From the NCBI GenBank assembly GCA_934565655.1, contig CAKTIE010000001.1, forward strand, positions 264,681 to 328,680: a stretch of DNA of 64,000 nucleotides. The letters run 5' to 3'. Below, in pieces: positions 25,473 to 33,144 of the stretch (position 1 is the stretch's first letter; every line of letters begins with the position of its first letter). The stretch is from an uncultured Oscillospiraceae bacterium (lineage in GTDB: Bacteria; Bacillota; Clostridia; Oscillospirales; Oscillospiraceae). The notes under the pieces were generated by a model that worked only from the letters and a program-made list of their open reading frames with translations, was not told the DNA's origin and searched no databases. The position numbers and the translations under genes were made by a program.

Positions 25473-26468
25473 TCACCAATAAAGTCTGTCAGCAATGGAA
25501 CGATTGCCTTCGTCGTGCAGAATACTCTGCCAATCTGTAGACCAGTCGAAAATCGAGTCAGTTCCTTTTTTATATGTATCAGTACGTTCCGTGATGCTTT
25601 CTTCGTCCCAATGCTCTGCCATCAGCACGCTCTTGTAGTGAAAGTCGCCCACACGAAAACCGCCTTCTATCATACCATCCAGCCAATATTCACCCGTCAG
25701 TTCGAGGTCGCTGTGGTGCTGCACTAGGGTGCTATAACGGTGATATTCCCCGTTCCACAGCCAGCTGGCGCAGAGGCAGCTGCCGGAAACGACCATAACA
25801 TCATGACCCCACCAATCACCGGTATCAAAATCATCCACGCTCATGCTGTACAGATACCCCATACCGTTCTCCGGGCGCATTTCAAACTCGATTTCCCGGT
25901 GGCGGCTGGTTCCCTCGTCCCGGTCGTATTGGGTAACGCGCATTCGGTAGCTGTCCAATTCAGTGTAAACCGCCACCTCATCGGGAAACTCCGTCCACGA
26001 AGCGTCTACCGTTGTGGTGCCGTCGTTCAGCAGTGCGGCGGCCATCAGTGCGCGCAGCAGCGACTGCTGTGCATCGGTAAGACTGCTGAATTCCTGATAG
26101 TTCTCGCGCTCGGTAAACGGCGTGGGATTGTAGCCCACCGCGGCGGCAGGATGCTGGGTATCTAGATCGTCCAGTTTTTTCCGGATTTCCGTGTTCTCCG
26201 TGTTAGCTAGACCATCCTCCAGAATTTTCCGGGCGGACACATAGTCACCCAATCCCATATACGCCTCGGCAGCGCCAAGATACGCCTCGGGGCGTTTTGT
26301 ATCGATCTCAATAGCCGCCTCGAAGGCGATGACGGCTTCCTGATAGTTCCCCTCGTTCAGGTAGCGCATACCGAGGTCATACTGCTCCTGCCATGCGCCC
26401 TTCGCCCCGCAGGCGATCAGCGACAGAAGCAGCAGCGCGGTCAGAAATAATGTGGTGATTCGTTTCAT
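25473..26468 (-). CDS. TPR lipoprotein with unrecognised C-terminal domain (shared with 17966)
   Basis: A 331-residue lipoprotein (lipobox LIAC, Cys20). TPR cassette about 26-90 (ARKILEDGL closes it). The C-terminal domain starts with SLTDAQQSLLRALMAAAL and shares with the lipoprotein at 17966 an MRPENGMGYLY strand, a C-L-C pair followed by W-L-WNG, and a G-x-F/W strand. The signal peptide is nearly identical to that of 19483. It lies between the PP2C gene at 24698 and the lipoprotein at 26519. Confidence 0.78.
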   Translation of the reverse strand: MKRITTLFLTALLLLSLIACGAKGAWQEQYDLGMRYLNEGNYQEAVIAFEAAIEIDTKRPEAYLGAAEAYMGLGDYVSARKILEDGLANTENTEIRKKLDDLDTQHPAAAVGYNPTPFTERENYQEFSSLTDAQQSLLRALMAAALLNDGTTTVDASWTEFPDEVAVYTELDSYRMRVTQYDRDEGTSRHREIEFEMRPENGMGYLYSMSVDDFDTGDWWGHDVMVVSGSCLCASWLWNGEYHRYSTLVQHHSDLELTGEYWLDGMIEGGFRVGDFHYKSVLMAEHWDEESITERTDTYKKGTDSIFDWSTDWQSILHDEGNRSIADRLYW

Positions 26469-26518
26469 GTTTTTCTCCCTCTATCTTTGCATCATTCTGT
26501 TGTGTTGCACCAGAATCC

Positions 26519-27490
26519 TTAATGGCAGTTTACATCGTAGTTGGTCAGCTGATCGTGTTCAAACTCAAAAGAAAGTTGGTATGTCATACCATCGCTGCCA
26601 TTGAAATACCAGGAAAATTGCAGAGATATTGCCCGCCACAGACCGCTCTCCGTCTGCTCGGCGGTTCCACGCTGGCCAAATTGGATGCCCTCATAGCGCA
26701 TCCCCGACAGCCGCAGGCCAAAGGGGCTTTCCTCGCCGTCCGCGTACTCCTGATCCATCAGTTCATAGGCGTAGTCCGCAATATCCTGCCCGTTGGTAAA
26801 GCCCAGCTTGGTCAGCACAGTGACCAGTGAGTCGTGGGTGTTGATTCCCCGCAGGCCGATGGGCAGCGTTGGGCCGCAGTCGCCATCCTCGTAGTAGTAA
26901 TGGTCATACCCCCAAAGGCACACATAATTCTCAGACTTATACTGCAAGGCACTGATAGACGCACCGGCATAGTCTGCCGCGCGGCCCTGTACCCAATAAT
27001 GGTCCTCGTCTGAATTTTCATCGTATTTCAAGCCGTTCTGGTGGATCAGTGAGCTTACGGTGCTGATATCCAGCCCCATCACGCTGTGTCCCAGGCAGGT
27101 CACGTCATCCAGCGTGATCAGATTCCCCTGATCACCGGCGGCCAGAAGATCCCAACCCGCGAAATCGCGTCCGCCGGAGTTCAGCTCATCCAAGCGCTCC
27201 AGCAGTCCATCAGCATTCTCGCAGTTACTGATACCATCCTCCAACACACGCCGTGCAGAATCGGTGTCGCCCAGGCCCATATACGCCTCGGCAGCGCCAA
27301 GATACGCCTCGGGGCGCTTGGGATCGATCTCGATGGCCGCCTCGAAGGCGATGACGGCTTCCTGATAGTTCCCCTCGTTCAAATAGCGCATACCGAGGTC
27401 ATACTGCTCCTGCCATGCGCCCTTGGCCCCACATGCGATCAGGGACAGAAGCAGCGCCGCGGTCAAAAGCAAAGCGGTAAATCTCTTCAT
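26519..27490 (-). CDS. TPR lipoprotein with orphan C-terminal domain
   Basis: A 323-residue lipoprotein (lipobox LIAC, Cys20). The TPR cassette (about 26-90) is followed by a C-terminal domain unlike those of the other eight, with GLDISTVSSLIHQNGLKY, a patch of acidic and aromatic residues (YDHYYYEDGDCG) and GQDIADYAYELMDQ. I do not recognise it. It begins 12 bp after the PP2C gene at 27503 ends, so the phosphatase and lipoprotein are probably co-transcribed. Confidence 0.78.
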   Translation of the reverse strand: MKRFTALLLTAALLLSLIACGAKGAWQEQYDLGMRYLNEGNYQEAVIAFEAAIEIDPKRPEAYLGAAEAYMGLGDTDSARRVLEDGISNCENADGLLERLDELNSGGRDFAGWDLLAAGDQGNLITLDDVTCLGHSVMGLDISTVSSLIHQNGLKYDENSDEDHYWVQGRAADYAGASISALQYKSENYVCLWGYDHYYYEDGDCGPTLPIGLRGINTHDSLVTVLTKLGFTNGQDIADYAYELMDQEYADGEESPFGLRLSGMRYEGIQFGQRGTAEQTESGLWRAISLQFSWYFNGSDGMTYQLSFEFEHDQLTNYDVNCH

Positions 27491-27502
27491 ATGTTACTCT
27501 CC

Positions 27503-28318
27503 TCATTTCACAGCGTGTTGGGTTTCATGGCCAGATGAATGCGGCAGATCACCCCCGCCGCCGATCCTGCAAACGATCACGGTGACGTTGTCCCGGCCGC
27601 CATGATCCAACGCCGCCTTGACCAACGCCTCCGCACAGGCCGTCACATCCGGTATGCGCATCATCATATCCGCGATCTGAAGCTCCGTCAGCATATCCGT
27701 CAATCCGTCGCTGCACAGCAGGTAGCAGTCACCTTCGGCGATCCGTCCCTTTGTGATATATGGGCGGATCAGCAGCTCTTTCGGGTCAATGCCCAGGTGC
27801 TGCATCAGCGGCGGCTTTACGCCGGGCGGATAGGGGCGGCCGTCCACATGATCCTGCGAGAGCTGCGACAACTCCTTCCCGCGCAGGCGATAGACGCGGC
27901 TGTCACCCACATTGCAGACACAGACCCTGCGGTGCGTGATATACAAAGCGGCCAGTGTCGTTCCTGTGTGCATGACCGTCCGGCGCCGCGCGGCATTTAC
28001 CACAGCCGCGTTCAGCGCCATACATACATTGGAGATATAGTGTGTTTCAGACATGAAAGGGCGGGGCAGCGTCTCACATTGCCGCCGCATTTCGCTGGCG
28101 GCGGCAAAAGCCGCCGCTTCGCCAAGGCTTTCGCCTCCCATGCCGTCGAAAACCGCCAGCCACATACCTTCGCCCGTTTCCCGGCAAATGTATGCCGGTT
28201 TGCGCAGGCCTGTGTTGGTTTCCGGCATGCAATATCCCCCGAAGTAAAAGTTATCCTCGTTTTTTCTGCGCACCCTGCCCGGATCGGACAGGCAGGCAGC
28301 CCTTATCATCAATTTCAT
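27503..28318 (-). CDS. PP2C-type Ser/Thr protein phosphatase
   Basis: A 271-residue PPM/PP2C phosphatase, a close paralogue of 24698 (RKNEDNFYFGG, VFDGMGGESLGE, NVGDSRVYRL, LCSDGLTDMLT, GGRDNVTVIV). It has an extra C-terminal tail of about 15 residues. A run of purines (GGAGATCCT) lies before the ATG. It is the first gene after a 277 bp gap and probably starts its own transcript, or continues from the phosphatase gene at 28596. Cytoplasmic; the likely substrates are the three kinases and FHA proteins of the block. Confidence 0.9.
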   Translation of the reverse strand: MKLMIRAACLSDPGRVRRKNEDNFYFGGYCMPETNTGLRKPAYICRETGEGMWLAVFDGMGGESLGEAAAFAAASEMRRQCETLPRPFMSETHYISNVCMALNAAVVNAARRRTVMHTGTTLAALYITHRRVCVCNVGDSRVYRLRGKELSQLSQDHVDGRPYPPGVKPPLMQHLGIDPKELLIRPYITKGRIAEGDCYLLCSDGLTDMLTELQIADMMMRIPDVTACAEALVKAALDHGGRDNVTVIVCRIGGGGDLPHSSGHETQHAVK

Positions 28319-28595
28319 ATAGGATCTCCATGCTTTTTGGACGATTCAATAACGCACTACTGCAATTTTAGCACCAAATTTCTTGACGAACAAGGAAAAC
28401 GCATCTATCATACCACACGAAATTCCGGCCGTTTCTTTGTTCGTTTTACTGATAAGCCGTCTTGATTGCTGCATGTCCATTCGCACCAGCGTTTTATTTT
28501 TGCCGTGTCCTGAGCGCCATGAAAGCCAGCGTCGGTCAGGCGCTGGCTTTCATGGATCTTTATAGGACTGTGCCAAGCCGGGGGACCGGCCCAGA
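28319..28595 (-). other. 277 bp gap with hairpin and candidate promoter
   Basis: No gene is visible. Two signals are seen. (1) A perfect 14 bp inverted repeat (28518-28531 / 28541-28554) with a 9-base loop, with no T-run on the minus strand; it may be a weak terminator or an RNA hairpin after the phosphatase gene at 28596. (2) On the minus strand TTGTTC (28393-28388) and TAAAAT (28370-28365), 17 bp apart, are a possible promoter for the 27503 phosphatase and the genes after it. Both are weak by eye. Confidence 0.4.
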
Positions 28596-29318
28596 CTACT
28601 GCACTTTGACAAAGATCATGGTGTAATTGTCGCCGGAACCGCCGCGCTCCACATCCTGACACAGACGGTCCACAACGTGCTGCGGCGCGGACAGCAGCCT
28701 GCCCCACCGCAGACGGTCATGCAGCGTTTTGGACGGCACGCAATGATACACGCCGTCGCTGCACAGGAAAAAGCAATCGCCTTTTTCCGGCCGGTCTGTG
28801 CGCAGGCTGAATTCCAGTTGGTCGGAAATGCCGACAGCGCCCACCAGCCTTCCGCCCGCCGCACCGATGAGACCGGCGCTCCCAGGAAGATTGGCCGCTG
28901 TGTCGTCCCGGGTCATCTGCTGTACCTTTAGCCCGCGGATACGGTAGATCCGGCTGTCACCCGCTGACAGGTAGGCGCAGCACCCCCGAAAGAAAAACAG
29001 GATCACGGCCGTAGAGCCTGTATTTCGCCGGCCAAAGCAATCAACGACCTGGCGGTTGATATCCACCAGCGTATTCCTCAGCTGTTCCACGGCCTGCTGA
29101 AAGTCCCATGTGCTGTGCTTCGGCAGAAAGCTGTCGTACCACCAGCGGGCATAGCCGTCATGCAGCATGCCGCTGGCGATTTCGCCATAAGCCTTTCCAC
29201 CGATACCGTCTGCCACCAGAAACAGCGCCGCGCCGTTTTCCTCCAGCAGCAGCAGCGCGTCCTCGTTGCGCTCCCGCACAGCGCCCGTCTCTGAGCGCCC
29301 GTAATAGCGCAGGGTCAT
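28596..29318 (-). CDS. PP2C-type Ser/Thr protein phosphatase
   Basis: A 240-residue PPM/PP2C phosphatase, more distant from the other two. Motifs: RERNEDALL near residue 16, ADGIGGKAYGE near residue 36, AGDSRIYRI near residue 122, LCSDGVYH near residue 190 and GSGDNYTMI at the end. Its start overlaps the stop of the vWA-FHA gene by 4 bp (29315-29318), which couples the two. This one, rather than the two in the kinase region, is part of the type VII secretion operon proper. Confidence 0.9.
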   Translation of the reverse strand: MTLRYYGRSETGAVRERNEDALLLLEENGAALFLVADGIGGKAYGEIASGMLHDGYARWWYDSFLPKHSTWDFQQAVEQLRNTLVDINRQVVDCFGRRNTGSTAVILFFFRGCCAYLSAGDSRIYRIRGLKVQQMTRDDTAANLPGSAGLIGAAGGRLVGAVGISDQLEFSLRTDRPEKGDCFFLCSDGVYHCVPSKTLHDRLRWGRLLSAPQHVVDRLCQDVERGGSGDNYTMIFVKVQ

Positions 29319-30772
29319 CGGACTTCGACCTTCAGCACCACGCGGCCCAGCTTGAGTGTGCTGCCGCTGGCGATATCCGCCGTATCGACCACGCGAATAC
29401 CATCCACATAGGTGCCGTTACTGGAACCCAGATCACGGACGGTCAACTGGTTGCCGTTGGCCTGTATCTCGCAATGTGTACCGGAGACGGATTTGTCATA
29501 GTCCAGCACCACCTGATTGCTCAGGCTGCGGCCCACGGTGACCTTCTGGCGCAGCGGCACCTCAAAATACTGCTCCGAGCGGTTGACATCCGTCAGACAA
29601 AGCATGGCTTTTTTATCGTTCCCGACCAGGTACATGGTATCGCCGCCGCCCTCCCGGGACCCGACGATTTCCGTGCGGTCTTCGCCGGAGCCGCCGCCTT
29701 GTTCGATATCGGTTATGGACTTCACACGATTCTTTTCCGCCTTCTTCTGCAGCAGCACAAAGACCACCACGCCGATGGCCACCAGCACCGCCGCACCAAT
29801 GCCGATCAGCAGAGTCATGGGCAGCTCTGACGCAGAGTCAGGCTGGGGGGCCGGTACGGGCACCGGTTCCGGTTCCGGAGCGGAGGCGAAAGGCATGGTC
29901 ACCTGGGTTTCCGCCGCCGCACCGTCGGTGAAGGTCAGGCGAATGCCCTTTGCGGTGCCGTCCCGCAGCTCCTCCGGCAGGGCGATCTTGGCGTATACCG
30001 GTACTTCATCTGCCGAAAGTATCCGGGCCACCTCCAGCGTGTCAGTGACATCGCTCATAGCCCAATTCCTGGCTCCGGTCTGACGGGAAAGGGCGTACAT
30101 CTCTTTCAGCGCCCGGTCTGCACCCTGGCAGCCGAAGGTATAGATGGGGATATTCTTCTCGGCCAGCCGCCGTACCAGTTCGTCGCGGGTGATACCCTGG
30201 GGGTTGTTGTCCACGCCATCGGAGATCACGATGCAGCGGACATAGGCGCATTCCTGCCGAGCTGCTTCCTCATTCAACAGCTCGTCCAGCACGTCGGTAA
30301 GATATGTCTCCTGATCCTCGTATGTGATCTGGCTGATCTTCGTCCGGAGGTCTGTATAGTCCTGGCTTTCTTTGGCAATAACGTTCAGATGTTCCGAGAT
30401 GGTGCAGAGGTTGATCCGCTCGTTGGGCAGCTTGGCCGCCACGATATCCGCCGCCAGCTTTTCCGCCATCTCACGATCCGCCTTGGGGATCGACTGGGAA
30501 TTGTCCACCAGCAGCCATGTTACCATCGGGATCGTATCATCCAGACTTTGCAGTTTCACAGTTCCGACGGTCTCTGTTCCGATCTGCACCTCGGCCTCCT
30601 GGCCTGCCGCAGCGCCGCTCAGATACAGAATGGCGGCATCTGCCGTGACATCCGCCTCCGCCACAGAGACCTCTGCTGCCGCATGGACAGGCACCGCAGC
30701 CGCGGCGATCATGATCGCCGCAGCTGCCATGCAGATATATCTTTTGCTTTTCATCTTAAAGCGTTCTCTCAT
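29315..30772 (-). CDS. vWA-transmembrane-FHA protein
   Basis: A 485-residue protein. The ATG at 30772 is used because GGAGG precedes it and a clear signal peptide follows (hydrophobic stretch about 14-28). Outside: a von Willebrand A domain (about 84-250) with an intact MIDAS (D90-x-S92-x-S94 and ISDGVDN with Asp185). Then a Pro-rich spacer, a transmembrane helix (about 318-341) and a cytoplasmic FHA domain (about 395-482: VGRSLSNQVVL, SGTHCEI, DLGSSNGTYVDG). The linker between helix and FHA carries RTEIV (Thr367) and DTMYL (Thr379), possible kinase sites. It overlaps the upstream WXG100-like gene by 17 bp. This topology suits a signal or scaffold protein joining an outer ligand to an inner phosphopeptide. 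Confidence 0.88.
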   Translation of the reverse strand: MRERFKMKSKRYICMAAAAIMIAAAAVPVHAAAEVSVAEADVTADAAILYLSGAAAGQEAEVQIGTETVGTVKLQSLDDTIPMVTWLLVDNSQSIPKADREMAEKLAADIVAAKLPNERINLCTISEHLNVIAKESQDYTDLRTKISQITYEDQETYLTDVLDELLNEEAARQECAYVRCIVISDGVDNNPQGITRDELVRRLAEKNIPIYTFGCQGADRALKEMYALSRQTGARNWAMSDVTDTLEVARILSADEVPVYAKIALPEELRDGTAKGIRLTFTDGAAAETQVTMPFASAPEPEPVPVPAPQPDSASELPMTLLIGIGAAVLVAIGVVVFVLLQKKAEKNRVKSITDIEQGGGSGEDRTEIVGSREGGGDTMYLVGNDKKAMLCLTDVNRSEQYFEVPLRQKVTVGRSLSNQVVLDYDKSVSGTHCEIQANGNQLTVRDLGSSNGTYVDGIRVVDTADIASGSTLKLGRVVLKVEVR

Positions 30773-31067
30773 GAGCGATCCTCCATGCATCAAGCTCCGC
30801 ATCCCGCACCCGTTTGGCAATGGTACGGATCGTATTGGCGATCTGCTTGAGATTCTTTGCCGATGTACGCATGTCTCCCCGGACCTTCTGTCCTTTTTTG
30901 ATATACAGGGGCGCACTATCGCTTTTCCACGCCCGGCTGACATCATTCAGAATACCCTCCATCTCCCGGTTGGCGGCATTCTGCATCTTGCTGGCGATGC
31001 CGTCCAGCCGGTTTGCCTGGGCGATGGCCTTGTTGTAGTTGAAATAAATCTCCGAAAGGCTGCTCAC
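30756..31067 (-). CDS. WXG100-like small helical protein
   Basis: A 103-residue all-helical protein of ESAT-6/WXG100 size. The two-helix hairpin is visible, with a turn around RAWKSDSAPLY (residues 47-57), where Trp is kept but the Gly is replaced. There is no signal peptide, as expected for type VII substrates or partners. It is the last of three consecutive WXG100-class genes upstream of the vWA-FHA gene. It may be a secreted heterodimer partner or an intracellular chaperone. Confidence 0.75.
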   Translation of the reverse strand: MSSLSEIYFNYNKAIAQANRLDGIASKMQNAANREMEGILNDVSRAWKSDSAPLYIKKGQKVRGDMRTSAKNLKQIANTIRTIAKRVRDAELDAWRIAHERTL

Positions 31068-31082
31068 GTTATGCTCCCCTCC

Positions 31083-31400
31083 TTACACAATCTGATCGAT
31101 TTTCAATCGCTTGGCCATGCTTTCCACAGCATCATCGGCCTTTTCATAGATGCCTGCCATCTTCAGCAGGTCTCTGGGATGTTCTTCCATGCGGTTGATA
31201 AGGAAATTGATATCATCCTTATAGGATGCATAGCCCACGCGGCACTTGTCGCCGGCCTCGCCCCGCCAATAGCCGCGGGTCTTGCCCGACACATCCCCGA
31301 TCCGGTCAAAGCGGCTTCTCATGGATCTGATCAGCGCGGAAAACTCATCTGCCTTGCGCTTCAGTTCTTCCGGTGTTACACGAAATGCAAAATCACTCAC
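31083..31400 (-). CDS. WXG100 family protein
   Basis: A 105-residue WXG100 protein. The central turn reads YWRGEAG (near residue 44; W-x-G intact), with amphipathic helices on both sides. It begins FRVTPEELKRKADEF, very like the paralogue at 40098 (RVTPKELRNKAQEL), and ends LKIDQIV, matching the end of 39635. It is expected to be exported through EssC or to form a hairpin dimer with another WXG100. Confidence 0.88.
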   Translation of the reverse strand: MSDFAFRVTPEELKRKADEFSALIRSMRSRFDRIGDVSGKTRGYWRGEAGDKCRVGYASYKDDINFLINRMEEHPRDLLKMAGIYEKADDAVESMAKRLKIDQIV

Positions 31401-31421
31401 AATACGGCCTCCTCTCTGTTA

Positions 31422-31727
31422 TCAGACCCGGATCGAAGAGACGATCCCTGCCACCGAATTCTCGCATTTATCGTATTCTGTCCGCGAGGAATCCGTTTTT
31501 TCTGCAAACTTTTCCAACGCCTTGACCAGCTCCTCCATGCGGCTGATGTCATCCTGAACGGCGGTCATGAACGCCGCCTTGGCGCTGCCGTCCCACATGG
31601 CCGAAAGCTGATTGGATGTGTCCCGCAGCGTCTGAATGTCCCGCCGCAGGCCGTTGATCTCTCCCTTAATGGTGGAGACATCGCTTTTCAATGTGGATGT
31701 ATTTACTTCAATCATTCTGCCTGCCAT
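31422..31727 (-). CDS. WXG100 family protein
   Basis: A 101-residue WXG100 protein with the turn MWDGSAKAAF (near residue 44) between two helices. The N-terminus (MIEVNTSTLKSDVSTIKG) is typical of YukE/EsxA relatives. It lies 13 bp after the coiled-coil gene and 22 bp before the next WXG100 gene, in one transcript. It could pair with the product of 31083 or 30756. Confidence 0.88.
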   Translation of the reverse strand: MAGRMIEVNTSTLKSDVSTIKGEINGLRRDIQTLRDTSNQLSAMWDGSAKAAFMTAVQDDISRMEELVKALEKFAEKTDSSRTEYDKCENSVAGIVSSIRV

Positions 31728-31739
31728 CTCATGCTCTCC

Positions 31740-32105
31740 TTATTTCCCCAGAATTTCCTGAATTTTTTTGCGGACTGACACGCCCTGAAACAGCTTGCCT
31801 TCGGCATAGCCCACCCGCAGCGGAGGCGTATCCTCCATGCGCTGCTCATTCCGGGCTTCCGCCCGGTCGTAGGCGTCTGTGATCTCACGGAGCGCCGTGG
31901 ACAGATTCACCAGCCGTCCGGTCAGCAGTTCCGTGTTTTCCTGCTGCCGTATAAGCTCGCGCCGGCAAGTGTCGAGGCAAGAGAGGTCCCGCAGCTTCCG
32001 CTCCACGTCGCTCAGCTCGGCGCCCATCTGCCGTACCGTTCGGGACAGCGTCAGAATATCCAGCGCAGAGGCAAGCATTTTATTTTGCTGTGTTTTGATT
32101 CTCAT
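31740..32105 (-). CDS. Coiled-coil protein of the type VII locus, unknown
   Basis: A protein of about 121 residues, almost wholly helical and rich in charged residues with heptad-like spacing, so it is likely a coiled coil. The ATG at 32105 is chosen since GGAGG lies just upstream; an in-frame ATG at 32186 would add a 27-residue leader. It shows a 121-residue size and a non-hydrophobic N-terminus like WXG100/LXG partners, but no W-x-G turn. Possible role: a chaperone or partner for WXG100 proteins. I do not recognise the family. Confidence 0.65.
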   Translation of the reverse strand: MRIKTQQNKMLASALDILTLSRTVRQMGAELSDVERKLRDLSCLDTCRRELIRQQENTELLTGRLVNLSTALREITDAYDRAEARNEQRMEDTPPLRVGYAEGKLFQGVSVRKKIQEILGK

Positions 32106-32219
32106 CAGCCTTTTCCTCCGCAGTTCTCTCTTTGCTTGTTCTAAAGTATAGCCGGGTGAACACACAAAAACTGGCCGGACTGACAAACGGCAGATTTGTG
32201 AGGATGAATGACGCTTTTA

Positions 32220-32480
32220 TCAGACCAGCATCAGTTCCGCACCGTCGCAGACGCCGTAATTTGCCGGTGTGCTCTTTCGGTCAAGCTGTACGCCGGCGTC
32301 AATGGAACAAAGAGACATCTGTTCAAACGCAAGATGGGGATCCTCCTCGGAGATAAGCCCCTCTTTCTGGCAGATCAGCAGCGTGATCTCGTCGATCAGA
32401 TCGCCGACCTGCGACTTTTCCTCGATGGACAGGTTATAAACCTTTTCCAGCGCGGGCACTCTGACATTTACAATGATCAT
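32220..32480 (-). CDS. YukD/EsaB ubiquitin-like type VII secretion protein
   Basis: An 86-residue protein with a beta-grasp pattern (MIIVNVRVPALEKVYNLSI, then VGDLIDEITLLI, then LCSIDAGVQLD and VCDGAELMLV), matching YukD/EsaB, the small cytoplasmic ubiquitin-like component of Firmicutes type VII systems. The ATG at 32480 is chosen on the ribosome binding purines (GAAGGA) and family start; the long upstream extension is not conserved. It sits between the EssC-side genes and the WXG100 cluster, as in other type VII loci. Confidence 0.8.
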   Translation of the reverse strand: MIIVNVRVPALEKVYNLSIEEKSQVGDLIDEITLLICQKEGLISEEDPHLAFEQMSLCSIDAGVQLDRKSTPANYGVCDGAELMLV

Positions 32481-32484
32481 TCCT

Positions 32485-33144
32485 TCAGCCTCCCAAGCAT
32501 TCCCGCAGCATCTGCTGCAGGGCGTCCTGTGTATAGAATCCGAGTTCTGTGCCTTCCGGGCCGTTGACCCGGAGCAGTTGGCAGCCTTTTCCCGGAAACA
32601 GGGTATAGCTGCCCAGTTCTTTTCCCTGGGCCGTGTAGCGGGTGAGCCGGGCGATCTCACCGCTTTCCGGTTCCCGCTCCAGCTGGTCGGCAAACAGCAC
32701 CTTCAATTCCCGCGTATCCTCATCGGTCAGCAGGGGTGCGGGCAGAAACTCCGTATCCGTCAGCCATTGTGCCAGCTCACTGGGGTGATGGGCGCTGAGC
32801 CGGTATCGCTCTGCCGGAGAACCGCCCAACAGCTCCGCCAGCCACAGGGTGTGCTCGTTCACATAGCACAGGGCCGTCTTTCGTGCGGGACGCTCCCGGC
32901 GCAGCAGCACAAGGGAGGCTGCATTTCGCAGCTCCTGAAAGAAGGACCCTGCAGCACTGAGCGAGAAGGTATCCCCCTCCCGAACTAGCAGTCCGCGCTG
33001 ATAAAGGCTGGCAAATGCTGCCGTCAACCGCCGGTCGTCCAGTTCCTGCTTCGTCAGAAACAGGGTATACTCACCGCCGGGAGCAAGCTCCAGCAGCAGT
33101 GCGAATTCTTCCTCAGAGAAATAAAGCAGTCTGCCCTCTTTCAC
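32485..33144 (-). CDS. Unknown protein of the type VII locus
   Basis: A 219-residue soluble protein, no signal peptide. GTG start, overlapping the LytTR gene's stop (GTGA), and its own stop is 4 bp before the YukD-like start. The N-terminal half (about 1-80) reads as mixed alpha/beta with a winged-helix-like stretch (TKQELDDRRLTAAFASLYQRGLL); the C-terminal half is beta-rich (SYTLFPGKGCQLLRVNG). I do not recognise the family. Position and size suggest a substrate-specific chaperone or an accessory role similar to EspG of mycobacterial ESX, but this is inference. Confidence 0.6.
   Translation of the reverse strand: MKEGRLLYFSEEEFALLLELAPGGEYTLFLTKQELDDRRLTAAFASLYQRGLLVREGDTFSLSAAGSFFQELRNAASLVLLRRERPARKTALCYVNEHTLWLAELLGGSPAERYRLSAHHPSELAQWLTDTEFLPAPLLTDEDTRELKVLFADQLEREPESGEIARLTRYTAQGKELGSYTLFPGKGCQLLRVNGPEGTELGFYTQDALQQMLRECLGG

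Larger units (their letters stand above)
10690..27430 (-). repeat. Nine dispersed copies of a TPR-lipoprotein 5' cassette
   Basis: Each of the nine lipoprotein genes starts with a near-constant cassette of about 200 bp, all in one orientation. It encodes the signal peptide, lipobox, W-x-E/A-QYDLGMRYLNEG and one or two TPR units ending at PEAYLGAAEAY. The most conserved core, on the plus strand around CTCCTGATAGTT...CGCATACCGAGG, begins near 10770, 11793, 12768, 14164, 15451, 19310, 20180, 26337 and 27357. Sequence after the cassette differs between genes. The span given is the envelope of these copies, not one continuous repeat. Confidence 0.85.

Noticed and set aside
10690..27430. Regularly recurring short repeats that could suggest a CRISPR array
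   Set aside because: The repeats are 1-5 kb apart, lie inside coding sequence and encode the same TPR cassette; they are paralogous genes.
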